The notes under the pieces are model-generated. The model did not search any database, was not told where the DNA came from, and saw nothing but the letters and a program-made list of their open reading frames with translations. A DNA stretch of 64,000 bases from an uncultured bacterium (GTDB lineage: Bacteria; Nitrospirota; Thermodesulfovibrionia; Thermodesulfovibrionales; Dissulfurispiraceae), in NCBI GenBank assembly GCA_937949555.1, contig CALEDV010000048.1:17141-81140 (forward strand). Direction: 5' to 3'. This document shows positions 1 to 9,453 of this stretch, piece by piece. Each line of letters starts with the position of its first letter. Within the stretch, counting starts at the first letter, position 1. Made by a program: the position numbers and the translations under genes.

Positions 1-152
1 ATTAGTCTCTTGGTCAATGTCTCGCTAACAACAGTTACCTCTGCGCCTGCCTTCAACAGGGCCAATGTTTTTCTCTCTGCCACCCTTCCTCCACCAATAA
101 CTACACATCTCTTTTTGCTTAGGTTAAGAAAAACAGGGTAATAAAGGGACAT
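1..152 (-). CDS. Precorrin-2 dehydrogenase / siroheme synthase N-terminal domain (partial)
   Basis: This gene runs off the left edge, and only its first 50 codons are visible; it is too short for the ORF track. The translation begins [20 protein letters not shown] and continues with [20 protein letters not shown]. That is the Rossmann nucleotide-binding start of the CysG N-terminal/Met8p family, which oxidises precorrin-2 to sirohydrochlorin with NAD and may also insert iron to make siroheme. The ATG shares one base with the TAA of the upstream BamD-like gene (TAATG), so the two are probably translationally coupled. Whether the full protein is only the dehydrogenase or is fused to other domains cannot be seen. 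Confidence 0.85.
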   Translation of the reverse strand, partial: MSLYYPVFLNLSKKRCVVIGGGRVAERKTLALLKAGAEVTVVSETLTKRL

Positions 153-898
153 TAAATCTCTTTCTGAGCCTTCTGAGAGAATGGACTTTGCGGGAATCGA
201 TTAATCAGCTCTCTAAAAACCTCTGTTGCCTTTTGCTGATTTTTTAAACCCCTATAAGAGAGCCCTATGAAATAGAGTGTCTCGTCTGCCCTCTTATAAT
301 CAGGGAAACTTCTTAGTAGTCCTTCAAATCTCCCAAGGGCAGCACTATAGGATTCTTTCTTAAAATAAAAGTGTCCAACGAGAAACTCGCTTTCAGCAAT
401 GGTATTTCTGCTTTTCTCTATTCTTATGTCAATAACCTCCCTGTAAGGGTTGCGGGGATAAAGCTCTTTAAGTCTCTCAAACTCTCTAAGCGCCTTTTTG
501 GCAGCGCCTGCACCCTTATCAGGCGCCTCAATCTGGTTAAAATAAGCCATAGCAATTTGGTACTGCGCATGAGAGGCATACTGATTGTCAGGGTATTGCT
601 CAATAAACTTTCTGTATTCCTCTGCGCCTGCATCAAAATCTCCATCTTTTATATAAGAATCAGCAATCCTCAACTGGGCAAGGGGCGCATATTTTCTCGT
701 TTGATCCCTGTTTTTAAGCTCAAAAAGCAGCTTTCTGGCATCCTCATAATCTTTGTTATTAATCAGCTCATCGGCCCTGGCAAGATAACGATCGGGGTTA
801 TAGGCCTCCTCTTTTTTGACCTCTTTGCTGCAGGAAACACAAAGAACAGCAAGCATAAACACAGAGAAGATTAACAAGTATAATTGTTTTAAACTCAT
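152..898 (-). CDS. bamD: BamD-like outer-membrane assembly lipoprotein with TPR repeats
   Basis: The 248-residue product starts with a hydrophobic signal (residues 6-22) ending in VSC at Cys23, a likely lipoprotein cleavage site. The remainder is helical TPR/Sel1-like sequence in several repeats, for example [34 protein letters not shown] and [19 protein letters not shown]. Length and architecture match BamD/YfiO, the periplasmic lipoprotein of the BAM complex that folds outer-membrane beta-barrel proteins. A generic TPR lipoprotein such as a CpoB/YbgF relative is the alternative. It lies immediately upstream of the siroheme gene, a pairing with no obvious functional link. Confidence 0.75.
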   Translation of the reverse strand: MSLKQLYLLIFSVFMLAVLCVSCSKEVKKEEAYNPDRYLARADELINNKDYEDARKLLFELKNRDQTRKYAPLAQLRIADSYIKDGDFDAGAEEYRKFIEQYPDNQYASHAQYQIAMAYFNQIEAPDKGAGAAKKALREFERLKELYPRNPYREVIDIRIEKSRNTIAESEFLVGHFYFKKESYSAALGRFEGLLRSFPDYKRADETLYFIGLSYRGLKNQQKATEVFRELINRFPQSPFSQKAQKEI

Positions 899-962
899 AT
901 TTATGTATTAAAACTCTTAAGGATAGATGAAGTCAATAATGCAAGGCAAGGGCTGTGGAATC

Positions 963-1937
963 TCAATCAACCCCTAAAAATGCCTCTTCTGCCTCCCTGT
1001 AGAGAAGTTCAGGCTCAGACTTGTACTTCTGAGAGAAATGCATTACCGTCATTCTTCTTACCCCTGCCCTCCTTGCTACAATACCAGCCCATTGAGCAGT
1101 AAGGTGATGCCGTTGCTCTGCCCTTTCGTATTCAGTATGGCTGAAAAAGGCTTCACAATATAGGGAATCTGCCCCTTCTATAAAGGGGATCAACTTATCA
1201 ATATTATCAGCATTAGGTGAAATGTCCATCACATAGCATAGTTTATGACCCTTTGTGAGCATCACGAGATCTGCTAAATCCGATAAGGGGTATCCCTTTT
1301 CACCTACTTGTATTATGTAATCACCCTGAGCCTTTGTCCTGATGGCATTCTTCAATTCTCCAAGCCAGGGTCCCACAGGTAATTGCCTTGCATCTAACAA
1401 TGCCTTGTTGATGTTGATGTGGACATCCTCTTCCACGCAGTATGCAATCACCGGCACCTTATGAGAAAGCACAAGGGCATTCACACTGAAAGCCGCATCC
1501 CTTTTGACTGGATTAGCAAAGGTTCTACTGGGGCGATTTATCCTGACAAATTCATTACAGGCATAGAAACTGGCGCGGTTCAATCGGACATCTTGGATCT
1601 CAAAAACCTCAAGACGCAAGGGATACTCCTTAATAAGGTTCCAAGTATAGCCTTTCAATTTCCCCTCTACACAATCAATTATCCCCGTTGGTCCATAAAT
1701 AGACATGGGGGTATCTTTTTTCAGCAATGTCCTGAGCATAGTGTCAAAACCAATAAAATGGTCTATGTGCATATGGGTGACAAAGATATCCGATACGGCA
1801 TTGAGCTTGCCTTGTTCAAGGGCATCTAAATTGCCTAAATCAAAAAGCATTGCATTCTTACAATGGATCGTCCTTACAAAGAGCACCGGGTCCTCAAAGG
1901 GCTTATTGACTATCTCTGCATGAAAAGTTGGTTTCAT
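963..1937 (-). CDS. MBL-fold hydrolase of the ribonuclease Z type
   Basis: The 324-residue protein has the metallo-beta-lactamase metal motif THMHIDH near residue 55, DISPNAD in the middle (the aspartate ligand region) and MHFSQKY near the C-terminus. The last resembles the HFSxRY element of RNase Z (tRNA 3' endonuclease). The N-terminal half deviates from canonical RNase Z, with no long PxKxxxxLxxG region, so it may be an RNase Z-like hydrolase with another substrate. It would act in the cytoplasm using two zinc ions. It is transcribed divergently from galT and has no close partner. Confidence 0.7.
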   Translation of the reverse strand: MKPTFHAEIVNKPFEDPVLFVRTIHCKNAMLFDLGNLDALEQGKLNAVSDIFVTHMHIDHFIGFDTMLRTLLKKDTPMSIYGPTGIIDCVEGKLKGYTWNLIKEYPLRLEVFEIQDVRLNRASFYACNEFVRINRPSRTFANPVKRDAAFSVNALVLSHKVPVIAYCVEEDVHININKALLDARQLPVGPWLGELKNAIRTKAQGDYIIQVGEKGYPLSDLADLVMLTKGHKLCYVMDISPNADNIDKLIPFIEGADSLYCEAFFSHTEYERAEQRHHLTAQWAGIVARRAGVRRMTVMHFSQKYKSEPELLYREAEEAFLGVD

Positions 1938-1999
1938 AGTGTTATAATCATATCCTATGGAACAAATAATCAGTCAACTATTTTTAAGGAGGTATTTTA

Positions 2000-2998
2000 A
2001 TGCCTGAGTTAAGAAAGGACCCAGTTTCTGGCAGATGGGTCATCATATCAGTGGAGAGAGGCAAGAGGCCCTCTGACTTTATGTCACCCTCGCAAAAGAG
2101 AAAATCCGGTGGGTTTTGCCCCTTTTGTCCTGGCAATGAACACACAACACCCCCGGAGATACTTGCCTTTAGGGAAGCAAATACAGCAGCTAATACGCCT
2201 GGTTGGTCTTTGAGAGTTGTGGCTAACAAGTTTCCAGCCCTTCAGATTCATGGCGAACTTAATAAAAGGGGGGAAGGCGTATTTGATATGATAAACGGCG
2301 TGGGTGCCCATGAAGTCATAATTGAGACGCCGGATCATCTTCAGTCTTTGGCAACGGTTCCTATAAAGCTCGTCGAGGATGTGCTTTGGTCTTTTTTCTT
2401 TAGAATATCTGACCTCAAGAAAGACAGCAGGCTTAAATATGTCCTCATCTTCAAGAATGAGGGAGAGATTGCTGGGGCATCCTTAGAGCACACCCACAGC
2501 CAATTAATAGCCCTTCCCATCGTTCCTCAGCGGGTCAAGGAAGAAATGGACAATTCAAAGAAATACTACGACTCAAAGGAACGTTGTCTAATTTGCGACA
2601 TCATAAATCAGGAGATAGAAAAGGGCAAGAGGGTCGTTAGTGAAAATGACCATTATGTTGCCCTTGCCCCTTTTGCTGCTAGAGACCCCTTTGAGACCTG
2701 GGTGCTCCCGAAGAGGCACGAGTCAAGCTATGGACCAAAGGATAAGAGTTTCCTTGGCCTCGCTGAGATGCTTCAGCGGACGCTTAGACAACTTGATAAG
2801 GTGCTTGATACACCGCCATACAATTTTATGCTCCATACCTCACCCTTTAAAGAGGAACAAAACGACTTTTATCACTGGCACATTGAGATACTGCCGAGGT
2901 TGACAAAGAGGGCAGGGTTTGAATGGGGTTCAGGATTTTACATAAACCCAACCCTCCCAGAGGAAGCAGCAAAATTCATGAGAGAAGCAAAGATATAA
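2000..2998 (+). CDS. galT: Galactose-1-phosphate uridylyltransferase (GalT family)
   Basis: The 332-residue protein belongs to the HIT superfamily. The start region carries a zinc-type pair, FCPFCPGNEH (Cys40, Cys43). GASLEHTHSQ near residue 155 corresponds to the GalT active-site segment, with H-T-H in place of the usual H-P-H. YHWHIEILPR near residue 293 is the second conserved histidine block. The enzyme exchanges UMP between UDP-glucose and a hexose 1-phosphate. A strong Shine-Dalgarno (aaggagg, 1987-1993) precedes the ATG. No other Leloir genes are nearby, so a role in nucleotide-sugar or glycogen metabolism is as likely as galactose use. Confidence 0.85.
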   Translation: MPELRKDPVSGRWVIISVERGKRPSDFMSPSQKRKSGGFCPFCPGNEHTTPPEILAFREANTAANTPGWSLRVVANKFPALQIHGELNKRGEGVFDMINGVGAHEVIIETPDHLQSLATVPIKLVEDVLWSFFFRISDLKKDSRLKYVLIFKNEGEIAGASLEHTHSQLIALPIVPQRVKEEMDNSKKYYDSKERCLICDIINQEIEKGKRVVSENDHYVALAPFAARDPFETWVLPKRHESSYGPKDKSFLGLAEMLQRTLRQLDKVLDTPPYNFMLHTSPFKEEQNDFYHWHIEILPRLTKRAGFEWGSGFYINPTLPEEAAKFMREAKI

Positions 2999-3007
2999 TT
3001 GTTTGCA

Positions 3008-5644
3008 ATGGATATTGCAAGGCTTGATTATACTGAATTAAAACGGATTTCAAGGATTCATGAGCTTACAAAGGCTATTATCGCCTTTAAGGATCTCGAT
3101 GAACTGCTCCATACTATTGCCTCTGAGGTGACAAGACTATTCAATGCCCGTGGAAGCATTATAAGGGTAGCAAAGGAACACAAACTAATTGTTAAGGCAT
3201 CATCCTACAACGCCGACGAAGGTCTAATAGACAACAGAGTGATAGAATTTGGCGAAGGCTTGGCTGGCAGATCGGTATCAGAGGGCAGAACAATAATTTA
3301 TGAAAAGACAAATGACAGCGATAATATATCTACTCTTATGGACATCAGCAATGCCATTTGCGCCCCTTTAAGGGCAGGAGATACCCTCTTAGGTACCTTC
3401 ACAGTCTTTGACAAATTTGACGAATCAGGCAACATACTGCCTTTCACAAAGGAAGATATAGATACCTTTGAAGGGTTTACTACTGTATCTGCTATAGTTA
3501 TCGAAAAACTTTATCTATACGAACAGGCGCTGGAAAAGGGCAGAGAGGCGCGAGAGGAGAAACACAGGGCATTGGAGTTAAGCAAATATCTCCAATCCCT
3601 AATTGACAACACCGCAGATGCGATAATCACCACAGACCTAACAAGGACTATCAAGTCCTGGAACAGTGGAGCAGAGAAGATCTATGGATACACAAAAGAA
3701 GAGGCAATAGGAAAGTCCTACCTGCTGATACCTGAATTTATGCTTGATATTGAGAGGGTTTATACAGAAAGGGTAAGAAGCGGAGACACCCTCAAGAATA
3801 TCGAAACAGTGCACAAAACAAAGGATGGCGTTCTTATTGATGTAAGCGTTACCATGTCTCCAATTAAGGACATAAATGGAGAGGTCATAGGCATATCTGG
3901 CATATCCAGGGATATAACTCACAAGAAAAAGACCGAAAGAGAGTTGATACGCAAGAATGATATGCTCAACAGGCTTATCTTTATCGGTTCTGCAATGAGG
4001 AGCACCCTGAATCTCGACAGGCTTCTTAGGATGATACTAACGGCAGTTACTATGGGAGATGGCTTTGGCTTTAATAGAGCCATGCTTTTTCTTCTGGATG
4101 AAGAGAAAAATACGCTCCGTGGCGCTATGGGCGTTGGTCCCTCAGGGCACGAAGAGGCATGGAGAATATGGTCAACCCTGACTATGGAAAACAAAAACCT
4201 CTATGCGCTCATAGAGGACATAGAAAGGGGTCCCCTTAGAAAAGACTCCTTTATGGACAAACTCTGCTGCAGTATAGAAGTACCCCTGGAGGAGATCTCG
4301 GTGCTTACTATGGCTGTAAAAAACAAGACACCTTACAATGTTAAGGATGTGCACCTGCATGAGTTCTCCGATACATCTCTGATTCAACATTTAGGCTCCA
4401 CTGCCTACGCTGTAATACCTCTCATATCTCAGGACAAGGTAATAGGCACCCTTTGGGTTGACAATCATTTCTCAAGAAGACCAATTACCGATGAGGACAT
4501 CGAATATCTTAAGGGCTTTACAAGCCAGATAGCCTCAGCGATAGAAAACGCAAGACTCTTTGAGAGGGTATATAAGGCAGAGCAAGAGCTTGAAAACATA
4601 TTTGAATCTATTGATGACATGCTTTATGTGACCGATGCCGACTATATAATACGGAATATAAACAAGGCTGTGGTTGAAAAACTGAATATGAAAGAAAGCG
4701 AGATCATTGGCAGGAAGAGCTTTGAGGTGTTTCATCATGTCTTTGCAGAGTGCGAAACAAGGTTTAAGAAGTTAGTCAACGGCTCAGAGGAACCTTTCAT
4801 TGAGGAGATTGAGGATCCTGTTTCTGAAAACACCTACCTGGTGTCATGCTCGCCTATTATAGACAGCTCAGGAAAGTCTGCGGGCACTGTGCACATAGTG
4901 AGAGATGTATCGGAACTCAAGAGACTCAGAGAGAAGGTTGACGCCAATGAGAGGATGGCTGCTCTGGGGGAGATAGCGGCAAAGGTTGCCCATGAAATCA
5001 GAAATCCGCTCCTAAGCATTGGAGGATTCGCCAGAAGATTAGAGAAAAAGCTTCAGGGTGGGCTGGCAGATTACGCAAAGATAATAGTAGAGGAAGTTAA
5101 GAGATTGGAACAAATATTAAATGACACCCTAAGTTTTGTGAAATCCTCAAGGCTACAAAGGTCAGTGGTCAATGTGCGCAACTTGATCGAAAGCATTACT
5201 AATCTTTTAGAGCCTGTTATTCAGGAAAAACACAATAGAGTCATAAAGGAAATACCTGACAACCTGCATGTGTTTGTCAATAATGACAGGTTCAGAGAGG
5301 CACTTATGAACATCATCACAAATGCGAACCAGTTTACCTCCAATGGAGTTATTGCCATAAGCGCCAAAAAAAATGCTATAGATGACTCCGATAAAATGGG
5401 CAATATCACCCAGCGTAATGAAATAGAAATTACCATATCTGACAGTGGGACGGGGATAAGAAAGGAGGATATGTCCAGGATATATGACCCATTTTTTACT
5501 ACAAGGACAAACGGTACGGGATTAGGTCTCGCTATAACCAAGAGGATCATTGAAGAACATGAAGGAAGGATTGAGGTGTCAAGTGTCAAGGATGCAGGAA
5601 CAACCTTTAAAATCTATTTAGCCTATGAGGAGGGACAAACATGA
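3008..5644 (+). CDS. Multi-sensor histidine kinase (GAF-PAS-GAF-PAS-HisKA-HATPase)
   Basis: This is a large soluble kinase of about 878 residues. Order of domains: GAF (about 15-180), PAS (200-315), GAF (325-520), PAS (530-650), dimerisation/phosphoacceptor helix with VAHEIRNPLLSIGG, and a GHKL ATPase with an N box (EALMNIITNANQF), G1 (DSGTGI) and G2 (TNGTGLGLAI). No transmembrane segment is evident, so it senses a cytoplasmic signal. The ORF track begins at a TTG directly after the galT stop; the ATG nine bases later is the more usual choice. It overlaps the following response regulator by four bases (ATGA), which makes that protein its likely partner. Confidence 0.9.
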   Translation: MDIARLDYTELKRISRIHELTKAIIAFKDLDELLHTIASEVTRLFNARGSIIRVAKEHKLIVKASSYNADEGLIDNRVIEFGEGLAGRSVSEGRTIIYEKTNDSDNISTLMDISNAICAPLRAGDTLLGTFTVFDKFDESGNILPFTKEDIDTFEGFTTVSAIVIEKLYLYEQALEKGREAREEKHRALELSKYLQSLIDNTADAIITTDLTRTIKSWNSGAEKIYGYTKEEAIGKSYLLIPEFMLDIERVYTERVRSGDTLKNIETVHKTKDGVLIDVSVTMSPIKDINGEVIGISGISRDITHKKKTERELIRKNDMLNRLIFIGSAMRSTLNLDRLLRMILTAVTMGDGFGFNRAMLFLLDEEKNTLRGAMGVGPSGHEEAWRIWSTLTMENKNLYALIEDIERGPLRKDSFMDKLCCSIEVPLEEISVLTMAVKNKTPYNVKDVHLHEFSDTSLIQHLGSTAYAVIPLISQDKVIGTLWVDNHFSRRPITDEDIEYLKGFTSQIASAIENARLFERVYKAEQELENIFESIDDMLYVTDADYIIRNINKAVVEKLNMKESEIIGRKSFEVFHHVFAECETRFKKLVNGSEEPFIEEIEDPVSENTYLVSCSPIIDSSGKSAGTVHIVRDVSELKRLREKVDANERMAALGEIAAKVAHEIRNPLLSIGGFARRLEKKLQGGLADYAKIIVEEVKRLEQILNDTLSFVKSSRLQRSVVNVRNLIESITNLLEPVIQEKHNRVIKEIPDNLHVFVNNDRFREALMNIITNANQFTSNGVIAISAKKNAIDDSDKMGNITQRNEIEITISDSGTGIRKEDMSRIYDPFFTTRTNGTGLGLAITKRIIEEHEGRIEVSSVKDAGTTFKIYLAYEEGQT

Positions 5645-5994
5645 AACTGCTTGTGGTAGATGACGAGAAAAACATTCTAAAGCTTTACAAGGCAGAACTT
5701 GAAGATGAAGGATACACAGTTATAACAGCAAACTCAGGGAAAGAGGCAATCGAGTTATTTGAGAAAGAGAATCCTGACTTGGTAACCCTTGACATTCTGA
5801 TGCCTGATATTGATGGGATAAGGGTTTTAAGGCAGATGAAGGAGCTAAAGCCTAACATACCTGTGATCATGCTTACAGCCTATGATTACAGAGATGACTT
5901 CTCCGTTTGGGTTTCCGATGCCTATGTGGTCAAATCCTCTGATCTGGCTACTTTAAAGGCAACTATAAAACAGATTATTGAAAAGGGATTGTAA
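5641..5994 (+). CDS. CheY-like single-domain response regulator
   Basis: This 117-residue receiver domain has no output domain. It shows the acidic pocket (VVDDE), the phosphoacceptor region (DLVTLDILMPD), a switch Thr region (IPVIMLTAYDY) and the conserved Lys (YVVKSS). It is translationally coupled to the multi-sensor kinase by an ATGA overlap and is most likely phosphorylated by it. Its downstream effect is not revealed; it may act by protein-protein contact or as a phosphorelay intermediate. Confidence 0.9.
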   Translation: MKLLVVDDEKNILKLYKAELEDEGYTVITANSGKEAIELFEKENPDLVTLDILMPDIDGIRVLRQMKELKPNIPVIMLTAYDYRDDFSVWVSDAYVVKSSDLATLKATIKQIIEKGL

Positions 5995-7240
5995 GTCAGC
6001 TCTTGTTAAGTTAAGGGCAGGACAGCCCCTCTACAGAGGATATGTCCTGTCCAGAAGTGGAGGCAGGAATTACTTTATAAGTCATGCCCTGCCAGAGGAA
6101 TTAGTCCTTGCAAGGATAGAAGAAGAAAAAAGAGACTATGTTTTAGCAAATGCTGTAGAGATACTTGAACCTTCTAATGACAGAACCTCACCCCGCTGTC
6201 CCCATTTCAAAATATGCGGTGGTTGCCATTATCAGCACATAGAATACCCAAGACAGATCTCTCTTAAAGAATCAATTCTCCTTGACTGCCTCAAAAGATT
6301 GGGAAAGATCGAGACACCCCTGCATAAACCCCTATACGACAGGCAATGGCATTACCGTTACAGGGCATCTTTTAAGATTACAAAGGGCATGATTGGCTTT
6401 TATAGGGCTAAATCAAGGGATATTCAGGAAATTGAAAGATGCCTTTTGGTCCATGAAAGGATATCGGATCTTTTAGCTTTTATTAGGGCTCAGATAACAA
6501 CCGGGTTTTCAGGCAGTTTAGAGATTGCAGGAGTTGATCCACCCATCGTTACTTTGCTGCCAGAGGAAGACACAGAAATCTCCACGATTGTAAACATACA
6601 AAATAAACTCAACAAATCAGATGTTGACTGTGTGGCTATTTACCCAAAGTCAAAGCATCATAGCACGGAAAAATTCATAAGTCTCTGCCTCAACGATGCC
6701 CCTTATAAAATCTCACCTAGGGTATTTTTCCAGACAAATTGGGAACTCAACAAAAGGGTGCTCTTGCTGCTCAGAGAAAATATTCATCTAAGGGGCAAGA
6801 AGGTTGTGGACCTATACTCTGGGGCAGGCAACTTTTCATTTGCCTTAGCCGACAATGCAGAACGAATAACAGGCTACGAGGAAAACCCCAAAGCTGTAAG
6901 TAATGCCAAGATCAATGCAAGGCTCAGAGGAGTAAGCAATTGTGAATTTTTCTGCAGCAGGGCCGAGGATATACCAGTCAAAAACTTTGACATAGCAGTG
7001 GTTAATCCCCCCCGAGCGGGACTTACAAAAAGGGCGATGGACAAACTAATATCCCTTCAGACTCAGCAGATAATATACCTCTCCTGCGATCCAGCAACCT
7101 TTTCAAGGGACCTCGGCAAGTTAAAAACATTGTATGATATTGAATCGGTGAGATTAGTAGACTTTTTCCCTCAGACCTTTCATATTGAATCACTGGGAGT
7201 GCTTAGGAAAAGGGCTGCCTCAGCAAAAAAAATCTCCTGA
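5978..7240 (+). CDS. rlmD: 23S rRNA (uracil-5-)-methyltransferase, RlmD/RumA family
   Basis: The 420-residue protein has a short TRAM-like RNA-binding region (about 15-65), an iron-sulfur cysteine cluster (CPHFKICGGCHYQH) and a SAM-binding methyltransferase domain with VVDLYSGAGNFSFALA, VVNPPRAG and the catalytic YLSCDPATFSRDL. It transfers a methyl group to C5 of a uridine in 23S rRNA or a tRNA; the family members are hard to tell apart by motif alone. The proposed TTG start overlaps the preceding receiver gene by 17 bases, and no clear ribosome binding site is visible. The 3' end overlaps the convergent CinA-like gene by 21 bases. Confidence 0.85.
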   Translation: MKRDCKSALVKLRAGQPLYRGYVLSRSGGRNYFISHALPEELVLARIEEEKRDYVLANAVEILEPSNDRTSPRCPHFKICGGCHYQHIEYPRQISLKESILLDCLKRLGKIETPLHKPLYDRQWHYRYRASFKITKGMIGFYRAKSRDIQEIERCLLVHERISDLLAFIRAQITTGFSGSLEIAGVDPPIVTLLPEEDTEISTIVNIQNKLNKSDVDCVAIYPKSKHHSTEKFISLCLNDAPYKISPRVFFQTNWELNKRVLLLLRENIHLRGKKVVDLYSGAGNFSFALADNAERITGYEENPKAVSNAKINARLRGVSNCEFFCSRAEDIPVKNFDIAVVNPPRAGLTKRAMDKLISLQTQQIIYLSCDPATFSRDLGKLKTLYDIESVRLVDFFPQTFHIESLGVLRKRAASAKKIS

Positions 7241-7780
7241 TTCTGTTCCCTGCAGGGCGCTATTGAGCATCTTCAAGGCTTCTAAGGCCGCTGCCTCCTT
7301 GTTGTATGACCTATCCCCCTTTAATCTCAACTCCTTTGTTATAACCTTGGATTGACTGCAGAGGGTAACAAACACAAGTCCTGTCTCTTTATCTTCAAGG
7401 GACGAGGGGCCAAGATTGCCTGTGGTAGCAAGTGAATAATCAGATGCCCCGAGAGACCTCACATTCCTTGCCATAGCTTCGGCAGTCTCTTTGCTTATAA
7501 CTCCAAAGCGGTCTATTAAATCATCGGTTATATTCAGAAAAACCCTTTTGGCAAAAGGCGAATATACTACTAAGGAGGCTATCAAAAAGGCGCTTGCTCC
7601 TGGAATCTCAGTAATGGCATGACCTATCAATCCCCCTGTGCATGATTCAGCAACAGCGAGGGTCTTGCCCTGTCGCCTAAGAAGACAACCTATGGACTGA
7701 GAAAGCTCCCTTAATTGGTTGTTCATATCCATACATAATTCATTAATTTTCATAAAAAACTCAAGGGCCATTTTTTGCAA
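7220..7780 (-). CDS. CinA C-terminal domain protein (nicotinamide-nucleotide amidase, PncC-like)
   Basis: The stand-alone domain of up to 186 residues has the family motifs VAESCTGGLIGHAITEIPGA, VYSPFAKRVFL, ETAEAMARN and ATTGNLGP. Family members hydrolyse nicotinamide mononucleotide to nicotinate mononucleotide in the pyridine nucleotide salvage cycle. The amidase motif usually reads ATTGIAGP, so NLGP is a small deviation. Several in-frame starts exist; the domain proper begins near MNNQLRELSQ, about 19 residues into the ORF. nadD of NAD synthesis lies 1.7 kb away on the other strand. Confidence 0.8.
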   Translation of the reverse strand: MQKMALEFFMKINELCMDMNNQLRELSQSIGCLLRRQGKTLAVAESCTGGLIGHAITEIPGASAFLIASLVVYSPFAKRVFLNITDDLIDRFGVISKETAEAMARNVRSLGASDYSLATTGNLGPSSLEDKETGLVFVTLCSQSKVITKELRLKGDRSYNKEAAALEALKMLNSALQGTESGDFFC

Positions 7781-7850
7781 AGACCAATATATTGATTTTC
7801 ACTGTAAAAAAGAGGATAATTTACAGCATTATACTGGGAGGAATATCGAT

Positions 7851-9107
7851 ATGGATTTAAAAGGATATGTGTTTGAAAAAGCCCTTGAGGCAAAGACAGC
7901 CTCAGTAGAGGCAAGAAGACTCACATCGGCAGCAAAGAACTCCATACTCTTTAAAATCGCAGAAGACTTCAACAAGAGGGCAGAGGAGATTGTCGCCCAC
8001 AATCAGATAGACATAGAGGCTGCTTCAGCAAAGGGTCTATCAAAGGCATTGATTGACCGTCTCCGTCTAACAGAACAGAGGATAAAGGAGATGTCCGAAG
8101 GTCTTATACAGGTTGCCAAGCTGCCTGATCCAATAGGAGAAGTGCTGAAGATGTGGCAGCGCCCTAACGGCATGACTGTGGGAAAGATGAGGGTGCCCAT
8201 AGGCGTCATAGGGATAATTTACGAATCAAGGCCAAATGTTACCGCTGAGGCTGCGAGTCTATGTTTTAAGGCAGGTAACGGGGTAATACTAAGGGGCGGT
8301 TCAGAGGCGCTAAATTCAAACAAGATAATAGTAAAGATAATAAGGGACGCCTTTAAGGATATGGGTGCTCCAGAAGGAATAATCACCTATCTGGATGTTA
8401 CCGATCGTGAGGCAATTAACGAGATGCTCAAGTTGGACTGTTTAATAGACCTCATAATCCCAAGGGGGGGAGAGGGTCTTATCAAGGCGGTAGTAGATAA
8501 TTCCAGGATTCCTGTGCTAAAACACTACAAAGGGGTTTGTCATGTATATGTGGATAAGGATGCAGACCTCGATATGGCTGAGAATATATGTTTTAACGCC
8601 AAGGCACAAAGACCTGGCACATGCAATGCAATGGAGACCATGCTTGTGCATAGAGACATAGCACTCCCATTCCTGAAGGGTGTCTCAAAAAGGTTCTATG
8701 AGGCAGGAGTCACCCTTAAGGGCTGTGAAGAATCAAGGAGGATAATCCCTGAGATGCACCCAGTGTCTGAGGACGATTATTATAGGGAATACTTAGATCT
8801 GATACTAAATGTTAAAATAGTGGCAGATATGCAAGAGGCTATTTCCCATATATCAAAATATAGTTCTGCTCATTCCGATGCCATAGTAACAAAGGATTAT
8901 GCTAAGGCTATGACATTCTTAAAAGAGGTAGATTCCTCGGCAGTATTTGTAAATGCCTCCACAAGGCTAAATGATGGTTTTCAATTTGGGTTAGGCGCCG
9001 AGATAGGCATATCTACTGACAAGATCCATGCAAGGGGACCCATGGGACTTGAAGAACTTACGAGCACAAAGTTTATCGTATTGGGAAATGGTCAAATCAG
9101 GCAATAA
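7851..9107 (+). CDS. proA: Gamma-glutamyl phosphate reductase
   Basis: ProA reduces gamma-glutamyl phosphate to glutamate-5-semialdehyde in proline synthesis. The 418-residue product fits the family length. It carries the aldehyde-dehydrogenase-like signature VLKHYKGVCHVYVD with RPGTCNAMETML (catalytic Cys) and the C-terminal HARGPMGLEELTSTKF. The ORF track extends upstream to 7719, but ATG 7851 has a good Shine-Dalgarno (gggagga, 7837-7843), and the preceding residues are not ProA-like. proB is not next to it. Confidence 0.95.
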   Translation: MDLKGYVFEKALEAKTASVEARRLTSAAKNSILFKIAEDFNKRAEEIVAHNQIDIEAASAKGLSKALIDRLRLTEQRIKEMSEGLIQVAKLPDPIGEVLKMWQRPNGMTVGKMRVPIGVIGIIYESRPNVTAEAASLCFKAGNGVILRGGSEALNSNKIIVKIIRDAFKDMGAPEGIITYLDVTDREAINEMLKLDCLIDLIIPRGGEGLIKAVVDNSRIPVLKHYKGVCHVYVDKDADLDMAENICFNAKAQRPGTCNAMETMLVHRDIALPFLKGVSKRFYEAGVTLKGCEESRRIIPEMHPVSEDDYYREYLDLILNVKIVADMQEAISHISKYSSAHSDAIVTKDYAKAMTFLKEVDSSAVFVNASTRLNDGFQFGLGAEIGISTDKIHARGPMGLEELTSTKFIVLGNGQIRQ

Positions 9108-9139
9108 ATCCAAGCAATAAAAAAGGGAGGGAACTGTCA

Positions 9140-9430
9140 ATGTCCGAAGAACAGAGGATGAGTCATGAGGAGTTTGTCAAGAAGGCTATAGTAACCCTTA
9201 GAAACCCAAAATATAAAGGGATACACACGGTGTATTCTGGTTTTAACGAGGCATTCAAAAAATACTTCCCTGGCGATGACCCTATTAAGGTGACAAATCA
9301 GCTCGCCTCAGAGAATAAAATAAACATAAGACCTGTAAAGGGAGGCGTCATGATATACCTGCCCGAAGATGCCCCAAATATAAAGACAAAGGGCGAAGAT
9401 GCCCTCGACAAGATACTCGGAAAGTCCTGA
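9140..9430 (+). CDS. Conserved small hypothetical protein (96 aa)
   Basis: The gene has a strong ribosome binding site (gggaggg at 9124-9130) and lies between proA and nadD in the same direction, so it is probably expressed. The protein is charged, with no signal or membrane segment. The order helix-helix followed by KYFPGDDPIKVTNQLASENK and IRPVKGGVMIYLPED resembles a compact winged-helix fold, but I do not recognise a family. No function is proposed. Confidence 0.7.
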   Translation: MSEEQRMSHEEFVKKAIVTLRNPKYKGIHTVYSGFNEAFKKYFPGDDPIKVTNQLASENKINIRPVKGGVMIYLPEDAPNIKTKGEDALDKILGKS

Positions 9431-9453
9431 GTATAAAGTTTGAAGGTATTAAG

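Noticed and set aside
371-874. 167-residue plus-strand ORF
   Set aside because: It is a shadow of the BamD-like gene on the minus strand.
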